Below, in pieces: positions 1 through 6,307 of a stretch of DNA of 8,006 bases; within the stretch, counting starts at the first letter, position 1, and every line of letters starts with the position of its first letter. The notes below the pieces were generated by a model. It did not search any database. It was not told where the DNA came from and worked only from the letters and a program-made list of their open reading frames with translations. Source of the DNA: Pseudomonadota bacterium (GTDB taxonomy: Bacteria; Pseudomonadota; Gammaproteobacteria; UBA5335); NCBI GenBank assembly GCA_021783685.1, contig JAJXTQ010000077.1, positions 1 through 8,006 of the forward strand. Reading direction: 5' to 3'. The translations under genes were made by a program, and so were the position numbers.

Positions 1-780
1 GTGCGCGTGGATTCGCGGGAGACCTTCGACCAGTTGGTGCGTTTCGTCACCAAGTTCATGCCCGGGCTGGCCGGGCGCGTGGAGCCCTATACAGGCGAAC
101 GGCCGATCTTCGACCTCTTTGGCGTGGAGGACGAGATGCAGCGCGCGCTGGAGAACACCGTGCCGCTGAAATCCGGCGGCTACCTCGTGATCGACCAGAC
201 GGAGGCCATGACCACGATTGACGTCAATACGGGTGGCTACCTGGGCGCACGCAATCTGGAAGACACCGCATTCCGCACCAACCTGGAAGCGGCGCAGGCG
301 GCTGCCCGCCAGCTGCGCCTGCGCAACCTGGGGGGCATTGTCATCATCGACTTCATCGACATGGGGGATGCGGAGCATCGCCGCCAAGTCTTGCGCCAGC
401 TGGAGAAGTCGCTGGCCAGTGACTACGCCAAGACCACCGTCTACGAGATGAGCCCGCTGGGGCTTGTGGAGATGACGCGCAAGCGGACCACGGAGTCGCT
501 CGCACGCCAGCTGTGCGAGCCCTGCCCTGCTTGCGCGGGGCGCGGCATGCTGAAGACACCGGAAACGGTCACGTACGAGATCTTCCGCGAGATCACCCGT
601 GCCGTGCGACAGTTCGAGGCCCAGCAGATGCTTGTGCTGGCGGCGCCCCGCGTCGTGCAGCGCATCCTCGAGGATGAATCGGCGACCGTGGCCGAGCTTG
701 AGCAGTTCACGCGCAAGAGCATTCGCTTCCAGGCGGAGGAGCACTACACCCAGGAGCAATTCGATGTCGTGCTGCTGTGA
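1..780 (+). CDS. rng: Ribonuclease G, C-terminal part (5' truncated by window edge)
   Basis: This is the C-terminal 259 residues of RNase G, a single-strand-specific endoribonuclease of the RNase E/G family. In E. coli it matures the 5' end of 16S rRNA and turns over some mRNAs in the cytoplasm. The frame is open at base 1; the leading GTG is probably an internal valine, because the family is near 490 residues and the N-terminal S1 domain is missing here. Seen directly: the DNase I-like catalytic core, with Asp74 in TIDVNTG and Asp117 in IIDFIDM. Their 43-residue spacing equals that of the magnesium-binding Asp303 and Asp346 of E. coli RNase E. The zinc-link CPAC (Cys175, Cys178) follows, with an extra Cys172 just before it. 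The tail after the zinc link is short and ends QEQFDVVLL, as in RNase G; the long RNase E scaffold domain is absent. The stop is 12 bases before yhdP, implying one transcript. Confidence 0.96.
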   Translation: MRVDSRETFDQLVRFVTKFMPGLAGRVEPYTGERPIFDLFGVEDEMQRALENTVPLKSGGYLVIDQTEAMTTIDVNTGGYLGARNLEDTAFRTNLEAAQAAARQLRLRNLGGIVIIDFIDMGDAEHRRQVLRQLEKSLASDYAKTTVYEMSPLGLVEMTRKRTTESLARQLCEPCPACAGRGMLKTPETVTYEIFREITRAVRQFEAQQMLVLAAPRVVQRILEDESATVAELEQFTRKSIRFQAEEHYTQEQFDVVLL

Positions 781-783
781 AGG
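779..783 (+). promoter_or_regulatory. Ribosome binding site for yhdP
   Basis: The sequence GAAGG overlaps the rng stop codon and sits nine bases before the GTG at 793. It supports that GTG as the yhdP start and suggests translation of yhdP follows directly on from rng. Confidence 0.6.
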
Positions 784-792
784 CCCAGGGTC

Positions 793-3700
793 GTGCTGAA
801 TCACCGGCAGCGCCATTGGCTCCGCCGATTGCGTTTCTGGGCCGGGGCGGCGCTGGCGACCGTGGTCATCGCCCTGGCGACCGCGATGGCGCTGGGGCAG
901 ATCCTGCTTCCACTGGCTGCCCGCTACCCGGGTCGCGTCGAAGCGCTCCTTTCGCGCGAGCTGGGTCGACCGATCCATTTCGCCCGCATGCAGGGCGTGT
1001 GGCGCCCCGGGGGGCCGATATTGACCTTGAGCGACCTGACCCTGGGCGCCATGCAAGGGGGTGCGGCGCTCCGCCTCGACCAGGCCAAATTGCGATTCAG
1101 CTTTGGTCGGCTGTTCTGGCCCGACCGCCACTGGATCGAGCTCAGCGCCAGCGGGCTTGAGCTGACACTCTCGCGCGACGCCAGCGGTCGCTGGCACGTT
1201 GCCGGTTTTGGCGGCGCCGGCGGCGCGAGCGGCGGGCGCGGGCTTTTCTCGTTGCCGGTGGACCTCAAGCTCACCGGCCTGCGCATCGAGATCCAGCAGG
1301 GAGTGGCCCAGCCCCGCTATCGGCTCGATGCCGATGCCGTGTTGATTTCCGACCGCGACGACGAGATGCGGTTCGGTGCCAACCTTCGCCGTGTCGGCAT
1401 GCAGCGGGACGTGCGCGTGGCCGGACGCTTTAGTCAGGGCGGAAGCCGGGGGATGCTGTACGTGGCGGCGCAGGACGCCGATCTCGGATCCCTGGCGCAG
1501 GACGTTCTTCTATCCGGCTATGCCCTCACGCGCGGGCGGGGCGACGTGCAGGCCTGGCTGCAGTGGCGCGATGGCCGCTTGCTGCGGGCCGATGCGCGAT
1601 TCAGCCTTGCCGATCTCGCCGTGAGTGGTCCGGGCGGCCGCACGGCGCTTGTCCCCGGGATTGCCGGCAGTTTCGGCATGTGGCGGACGCAGCCGGGCTG
1701 GCGCCTGTACTACGCTCCACAGGCCCGTCGTCGCGGCGAGCAGGGGCTGCTGCAGGCGGCTTACGCACCGCATGGCGGCAGCCCCTGGCTGCGCGTGCAG
1801 GCGGCTCATCTGGACATCGCGCCGCTGGCGCCGCTGGCCGGATTGCTGCCGCGGGTTTCGCCCAAGCTTTCGCAGTGGCTGGGCGTGGCCGCGCTGCATG
1901 GCCAGGTCCTCGGCGGCGATTTCCGCTGGTACGGACCCGGCGCCTACAGTTTCGTGGGGCGCGTGAGCGGCCTGGGCTGGGCCCCCACCACGCGCTTGCC
2001 GGGCATCGATGCCGTCGATGCGTCGCTGCTCGGCGACTCCACGGCGATCGCCATCGAGTTGCCGAAGCAGCCAATAACGTTCCGCTATCCCCATGTCCTG
2101 CGGCAGCCGCTGGTCTTCAGCGCCGTGAAGTCGACGGTCGCCGCATGGCGGGAGCCGGCCGGATGGCACATCGGCATCGGCGCACTGGATTTTGCGGCGG
2201 CGCAATTCGCCGGCAAGGCCGAGGGACACATCCTGCTGCGGCCCGGGCAGCCGCGGCCGGTGCTGGATCTGTACGCGGATCTCACGCGCGGCAACATCGA
2301 GGCCGCGAAGCTGTTCTGGCCGGTCAACATCATGTCGCCGAAGGCGATGGCGTGGCTGGATCGGGCGCTGGCCGGCGGAACGCTGGAATCGGGCCGCGCA
2401 GTCTTTCGTGGCGATACGCGTGACTGGCCATTTCGCAACGAAGAAGGTCAGTTCGAAGCCGAGGCCAGGTTCCGCGACGCAACCCTCGACTACGATCCAC
2501 GCTGGCCGGTCGCCGAGGATCTTGCCGGGAGTGCCCTTTTTGTGGACACCGGGCTGACCGTGCGCGCCGATCGTGGCTCGGTGCTGGGAAACCCGTTACA
2601 CCAAGTAGTGGCGCGCATTGGCGATCTTGCCCATGCAACGCTGGCGCTGGGAGCGGAGGGGCAAGGCCTGGCACCACAACTGTTCGATTTCGTCTTGCGC
2701 AGTCCGATCAGCAACCACTTCAGGGACGCCGTCCAGCACCTGCGGTTCTCCGGTAGTGCCGGATGGGCCTTTACCCTGGTGTTGCCGTTGGGCGACGTGC
2801 ACGCATTTACCCTGGATGGCCAGGCGCAACTGGCCCAGGTCGGGCTGGAGGCGCCCGAGTGGAAGCTTGCCGTCGGACGAATCAGCGGACCACTGGATTT
2901 CGACCGTGGCGGCATCGATGGCAAGGCGCTCAGCGCGCGCTTCCGCGGCGTCAGCGGCACGCTCGCGTTGGCGGCGGGCCCGGATACCGGCAAGCCGGAC
3001 CGTCTTTTCCAGGCGGCGCTGACGGGAGACTTCCCCGCGGCCACGCTGCTGCAGGGCATCCAGGCGCTTCAGCCCTACGTGCCGCGGTTGCGGGGCGCGG
3101 CGCCGGTGACGCTGGGCCTGCACGTTGATCGCGGCAGCGCCGGCCAGCCGGCCAGTCGCACGCTGGTCGTCGACTCCAACCTCGCGGGCATGCGGGTCGA
3201 CCTGCCGGCCCCGCTGGACAAGCCGGCCGGCGCCTCGCTGCCGCTGCGGCTGCGGATCGGATTGCCCTTCGACGGTGCGTCGCTGGACGGGACGTTGGGC
3301 GAGCCGGGCGATCCCCCCTTGCTGCGGGCTCTGGGCAGGCTGCCGCCGGCGAAGGGCGGCGGACTGGCCTTGAGCCTGGGTCTGGGCGGTGCCGCGCCGC
3401 CGGCGCTGCCCACGGGGAGCCTTGGCGGGCTGGCGCTGGCCGGCCGCGTGCCGGTCCTGGATGTCTCCGGTTGGGCCAGCGTGGGCGCTGGCGGTAGCAA
3501 GGGCCGCCGCTGGCCCCTGGACGGCCACGTGAAGACCCGCGACGGATTGGTATTCGGCCGGTCGTTCCAGAACCTGGATCTCACGCTCCACAGTACTGCG
3601 ACGGGGCTGGACGTCCTGGCTTCGGGGCCCGCGCTGCAAGGCCAACTCTGGCTGCCGACCGATCTGCAGCAGGCCGGGATCACGGCCAACCTCAAACGCC

Positions 3701-4620
3701 TGTACTGGCCGGCTGAAACGACCGGGCCATCAGGCGCTGCGGCGGGCGCGTCACCCATGGCGCAGATCGATCCATCGACGCTGCCGCCGCTGCATCTGTC
3801 CGTGCAGGACTTCCATCTCGGCAACGCCCGGTTCGGCAGCGCGCACTTCGAGAGCACGCCGATTCCCGGCGGCATGCGGATCGACGAGCTCGTCTCCAAG
3901 TCGCCCAACGTCGCCATGAACGCGCGGGGCACGTGGACCGGAGACGCGCGCCAAAACAGCACGCAGATGGTGATCGAATTCACGGCCAATGACCTCGGCC
4001 GCATGCTGGAAGCGCTCGGTTACCAGAATCTGGTTGGCGGCGGCCGCACGCTGGCGCACCTCGACGCCAGTTGGCCGGGCGCCCCTTCCGCGTTTGCCCT
4101 GGATGCCCTCACCGGGACGTTGACGATCGCCTGCACGGAAGGCCGAATTCTCGAGGTCAAGCCGGGGGCGGGACGACTGCTCGGGCTTTTTTCGGTTGCC
4201 GAACTGCCGCGCCGACTCGTGTTCGATTTCGGCGACGTGTTCCGGAAAGGATTTGCATTCGATTCGATCAAGGGGTCGTTCACGCTGGGCAGCGGTGACG
4301 CGGTCACGCACGACCTCGTGATCCGGGGACCGGCTGCCGACATCAAGGTGGATGGCAGGACGGGGCTGCGCGCGCATGACTATGACCAGACGGTCAGCGT
4401 CTTTCCCAAGGTGGGCAGCACGTTGCCCGTCATCGGCGCGGTGACCGGCGGACCCGTCGGGGCGGTAGCGGGCCTCGCCCTGCAGGGACTGCTCGGATCG
4501 GGATTGTCCCAGGCCAGCGGAACCACCTACAAGGTGACCGGGAGCTGGGAAAAGCCAACCATCGTCAAGGTCAGCCAGCCCTCCGCGCAGCCCGCCCGGT
4601 CGACTTCGGCATCGCGCTGA
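793..4620 (+). CDS. yhdP: YhdP family AsmA-like envelope protein (DUF3971/AsmA2, TIGR02099 type)
   Basis: This 1275-residue protein matches the roughly 1266 residues of E. coli YhdP. YhdP is a large AsmA-like protein anchored in the inner membrane. With TamB and YdbH it is implicated in phospholipid transport across the periplasm and in outer-membrane integrity. The basic start (RRLR near residue 12) and a hydrophobic helix at about residues 15-39 form the anchor; the rest should be periplasmic. The family motif GRPIHFARMQGVW follows at about 58. Repetitive beta-rich AsmA/DUF3971 sequence fills the middle. An Ala/Ser/Pro-rich linker at about 977-1000 leads to the C-terminal module, with LPRRLVFDFGDVF from about 1138, FDSIKG at 1156 and a Gly-rich hydrophobic stretch at 1211-1235. 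A Gly-rich patch lies at about 138-148. GTG was chosen because it has a Shine-Dalgarno match and keeps the whole anchor; the next in-frame Met (residue 32) falls inside the helix. Family assignment is strong. Function in this organism is inferred from E. coli. Confidence 0.93.
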   Translation: MLNHRQRHWLRRLRFWAGAALATVVIALATAMALGQILLPLAARYPGRVEALLSRELGRPIHFARMQGVWRPGGPILTLSDLTLGAMQGGAALRLDQAKLRFSFGRLFWPDRHWIELSASGLELTLSRDASGRWHVAGFGGAGGASGGRGLFSLPVDLKLTGLRIEIQQGVAQPRYRLDADAVLISDRDDEMRFGANLRRVGMQRDVRVAGRFSQGGSRGMLYVAAQDADLGSLAQDVLLSGYALTRGRGDVQAWLQWRDGRLLRADARFSLADLAVSGPGGRTALVPGIAGSFGMWRTQPGWRLYYAPQARRRGEQGLLQAAYAPHGGSPWLRVQAAHLDIAPLAPLAGLLPRVSPKLSQWLGVAALHGQVLGGDFRWYGPGAYSFVGRVSGLGWAPTTRLPGIDAVDASLLGDSTAIAIELPKQPITFRYPHVLRQPLVFSAVKSTVAAWREPAGWHIGIGALDFAAAQFAGKAEGHILLRPGQPRPVLDLYADLTRGNIEAAKLFWPVNIMSPKAMAWLDRALAGGTLESGRAVFRGDTRDWPFRNEEGQFEAEARFRDATLDYDPRWPVAEDLAGSALFVDTGLTVRADRGSVLGNPLHQVVARIGDLAHATLALGAEGQGLAPQLFDFVLRSPISNHFRDAVQHLRFSGSAGWAFTLVLPLGDVHAFTLDGQAQLAQVGLEAPEWKLAVGRISGPLDFDRGGIDGKALSARFRGVSGTLALAAGPDTGKPDRLFQAALTGDFPAATLLQGIQALQPYVPRLRGAAPVTLGLHVDRGSAGQPASRTLVVDSNLAGMRVDLPAPLDKPAGASLPLRLRIGLPFDGASLDGTLGEPGDPPLLRALGRLPPAKGGGLALSLGLGGAAPPALPTGSLGGLALAGRVPVLDVSGWASVGAGGSKGRRWPLDGHVKTRDGLVFGRSFQNLDLTLHSTATGLDVLASGPALQGQLWLPTDLQQAGITANLKRLYWPAETTGPSGAAAGASPMAQIDPSTLPPLHLSVQDFHLGNARFGSAHFESTPIPGGMRIDELVSKSPNVAMNARGTWTGDARQNSTQMVIEFTANDLGRMLEALGYQNLVGGGRTLAHLDASWPGAPSAFALDALTGTLTIACTEGRILEVKPGAGRLLGLFSVAELPRRLVFDFGDVFRKGFAFDSIKGSFTLGSGDAVTHDLVIRGPAADIKVDGRTGLRAHDYDQTVSVFPKVGSTLPVIGAVTGGPVGAVAGLALQGLLGSGLSQASGTTYKVTGSWEKPTIVKVSQPSAQPARSTSASR

Positions 4621-4630
4621 ACGATCCTCC

Positions 4631-4680
4631 GCGCTGGGGGCTTGCGCAAGCTCGCTGCTCACCCTACGGTGGCTACCCCA
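4631..4680. repeat. REP-like palindromic element between yhdP and tldD
   Basis: Most of the 78-base gap 4621-4698 is palindromic. GCTTGCGCAAGC at 4640-4651 is a perfect 12-base palindrome. CACC (4660-4663) and GGTG (4668-4671) can pair around the loop CTAC. Read on the minus strand, two GTAG tetranucleotides (4667-4664 and 4676-4673) precede the palindrome, the layout typical of GTAG-headed REP elements in Xanthomonadales and Pseudomonas. There is no T-run, so it is not a convincing intrinsic terminator. Only one copy lies in this window, so repetitiveness is inferred from form. Confidence 0.35.
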
Positions 4681-4698
4681 TTGCTGCGCGACCTTCAC

Positions 4699-6138
4699 AT
4701 GGATCCGATTTTCGTCCTCGCCGAACAGCGTTTGCTGGCTCCTGGCGAGCTTGATGCCGGCCGGCTCGAGCAAGTGTTCGCCCGGTTGATGGGCCCCCAG
4801 GTGGATGCCGCCGACCTGTATTTCCAGCACTCGAGGAGCGAAAGCTGGATGCTGGAGGACGGCATCGTCAAGGATGGCCAGCACAGCATCGAGCAGGGCG
4901 TGGGCGTGCGCGCCATCAGTGGCGAAAAGACTGGCTTTGCCTATTCCGACGACATTGTCCTGCCGCAGTTGCTCGACGCGGCGGCGGCGGCCCGATCGAT
5001 TGCCCGCAGCGGTCATGGCGCCGGCACGCCCCTGGCTTTGCGAACGATGCCGCGCCTCTACCCGGCGATCGATCCGATCGAAAGCATCGAAACCGAGCGC
5101 AAGCTCGAAGTGCTTCGCGAGCTGGATGCGTACTGCCGCAGCCGCGATCCGCGCGTGCGGCAGGTCATCGTCAGCCTCGCCGCGGGGATCGACACGATCC
5201 TGGTGGCCGCGAGCGACGGATCGCTGGCCGCCGACGTGCGACCGCTGGTGCGGCTGAATGTGCAGGTGATCGTCGAAGCCGACGGTCGGCGCGAGCAGGG
5301 TTACGCCGGCGGCGGCGGGCGCTATTCACTGGGCGAACTGCTGGCCGGCGGCCGCCCGCAGCATCTGGCGGACGAGGCGGTCCGTGCGGCGCTGGTCAAC
5401 CTCGAGGCGGTGCCGGCGCCGGCCGGAAGCATGCCGGTCGTGCTGGGTCCCGGCTGGCCGGGCGTCATGTTGCACGAAGCCGTGGGGCATGGGCTGGAGG
5501 GTGATTTCAATCGCAAGGAAACGTCGGCCTTCAGTGGACGCATCGGTGATCGCGTGGCGGCGCCGGGCGTGACCGTGGTCGATGACGGCACGCTGCCCGG
5601 TCGGCGCGGCTCGCTCAGCGTGGACGACGAGGGCACCCCGACGCAGTGCACGACGCTGATCGAGGACGGGATCCTGGTCGGCTACATGCAGGACAAGCTC
5701 AATGCGCGCCTGATGGGGATGGCGCCGACGGGCAATGGCCGGCGCGAATCCTTCGCACACCTGCCGATGCCGCGCATGACCAATACGTACATGCGAGCCG
5801 GCACGCACAGCCATGCCGAGATCATCCAGTCGGTGAAGAAGGGGTTGTACGCCGCCAATCTTGGCGGTGGTCAGGTCGACATCACCAGCGGCAAATTCGT
5901 TTTCTCGGCCAGCGAGGCCTATCTCATCGAGGACGGGTGCATCACCCGCCCCGTCAAGGGCGCCACGCTGATCGGCAGCGGTCCGGAGGCGATGACGCGT
6001 ATCAGCATGATCGGGGACGATCTCGCCCTGGACGAAGGCGTTGGCGTGTGCGGCAAGGACGGCCAGAGCGTGCCGGTGGGCGTCGGCCAGCCCACTTTGC
6101 GGATTGACGCGATGACGGTGGGTGGCACGGCCGTTTGA
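4699..6138 (+). CDS. tldD: Metalloprotease TldD (zinc subunit of TldD/TldE)
   Basis: TldD pairs with TldE (PmbA) to form a cytoplasmic heterodimeric metalloprotease that cuts unfolded peptides. In E. coli it is known for maturing the microcin B17 leader and degrading the antitoxin CcdA. From the ATG at 4699 the protein is 479 residues, close to E. coli TldD (about 481). Seen motifs: GVGVRAISG at 67-75; the zinc-site HEAVGH (His259, Glu260, His264) in an HExxxH arrangement; MTNTYM at 360-365; and a C-terminal Cys451 in [11 protein letters not shown], the expected third metal ligand. The HExxxH motif marks this as TldD rather than PmbA, which lacks it. The frame stays open upstream to a TTG at 4642, but those extra 19 residues come from the palindromic element and lack family similarity. 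No good Shine-Dalgarno precedes 4699, so translation may be weak or leaderless. The partner pmbA is not in the window. All key residues look intact. Confidence 0.96.
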   Translation: MDPIFVLAEQRLLAPGELDAGRLEQVFARLMGPQVDAADLYFQHSRSESWMLEDGIVKDGQHSIEQGVGVRAISGEKTGFAYSDDIVLPQLLDAAAAARSIARSGHGAGTPLALRTMPRLYPAIDPIESIETERKLEVLRELDAYCRSRDPRVRQVIVSLAAGIDTILVAASDGSLAADVRPLVRLNVQVIVEADGRREQGYAGGGGRYSLGELLAGGRPQHLADEAVRAALVNLEAVPAPAGSMPVVLGPGWPGVMLHEAVGHGLEGDFNRKETSAFSGRIGDRVAAPGVTVVDDGTLPGRRGSLSVDDEGTPTQCTTLIEDGILVGYMQDKLNARLMGMAPTGNGRRESFAHLPMPRMTNTYMRAGTHSHAEIIQSVKKGLYAANLGGGQVDITSGKFVFSASEAYLIEDGCITRPVKGATLIGSGPEAMTRISMIGDDLALDEGVGVCGKDGQSVPVGVGQPTLRIDAMTVGGTAV

Positions 6139-6162
6139 TCGACGCACGGCTCCCCGTGATCA
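6136..6162 (+). other. Stem-loop at the 3' end of tldD
   Basis: CACGG (6145-6149) pairs with CCGTG (6154-6158) around a CTCC loop. The stem extends by TGAT (6136-6139, overlapping the tldD stop) with ATCA (6159-6162), leaving a five-base bulge at 6140-6144. It sits where a terminator would be expected but no T-run follows, so it is at best a 3'-end-stabilising hairpin or weak terminator. Confidence 0.3.
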
Positions 6163-6184
6163 GCCTTGCGGTTTCGTAATTCGC

Positions 6185-6210
6185 GCGCATGGCGATTGGC
6201 ATCCATGTGC
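6185..6210 (+). other. Stem-loop in the tldD-tricorn intergenic region
   Basis: GCGCATGG (6185-6192) can pair with CCATGTGC (6203-6210), eight pairs including one G-U, around a ten-base loop. It could fold in RNA read through from tldD or starting upstream. I recognise no known riboswitch or RNA family in it, and chance hairpins are common in GC-rich DNA. Confidence 0.22.
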
Positions 6211-6247
6211 AGGAACCGATTCATCTGCGCGTCAGTCTGTAAGAGGC

Positions 6248-6276
6248 GGTCGTAGCGACGCTATTTCGCAGCGACC
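6248..6276. repeat. Imperfect palindrome, possibly a decayed REP-type element
   Basis: GGTCG (6248-6252) and GCGA (6255-6258) pair with TCGC (6266-6269) and CGACC (6272-6276). A 2x2 internal mismatch (TA opposite AG) interrupts the stem and the loop is CGCTATT. A GTAG tetranucleotide sits at 6252-6255 and a GTAAGAG-like head lies just upstream. The form resembles extragenic palindromes of Xanthomonadales, but a 5' leader hairpin for the next gene is equally possible. It ends about 30 bases before the start codon at 6308. Confidence 0.33.
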
Positions 6277-6295
6277 CTTGCTCCGTTTCCAGCCC

Positions 6296-6300
6296 AAGGA
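6296..6300 (+). promoter_or_regulatory. Ribosome binding site for the tricorn homologue
   Basis: AAGGA lies seven bases before the ATG at 6308, a good Shine-Dalgarno match at ideal spacing. It fixes the start of the downstream gene. Confidence 0.75.
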
Positions 6301-6307
6301 TTGACTG

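Noticed and set aside
777..1160. Plus-strand open frame starting at the rng stop and overlapping the yhdP start
   Set aside because: The product is a Pro/Arg/Gly-rich out-of-frame reading of yhdP; the yhdP frame carries the family motifs.
2596..3645. Minus-strand open frame of 349 codons inside yhdP
   Set aside because: It is Arg/Gln/Ala-rich shadow coding opposite a conserved protein, without motifs.
4640..4651. GCTTGCGCAAGC palindrome as an intrinsic terminator or regulator operator
   Set aside because: No T-run follows, and no regulator is known to me for this exact site; the surrounding GTAG pattern fits a REP-like element better.
3751..5016. Minus-strand open frame of 421 codons spanning the end of yhdP, the gap and the start of tldD
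   Set aside because: It lies antisense to two well-supported genes, its translation is Arg/Gly/Ala/His-rich with no family motif, and long antisense frames are expected in GC-rich DNA.
6196..6225. TTGGCA with an 18-base spacer to TTCATC as a promoter for the tricorn homologue
   Set aside because: The -35-like box is plausible but the -10-like hexamer matches the consensus at only two of six positions.
6122..6304. Possible 60-codon small protein in the tldD-tricorn intergenic region
   Set aside because: It begins with GTG inside tldD, has no convincing ribosome site, and its composition is typical of non-coding GC-rich sequence read as protein.
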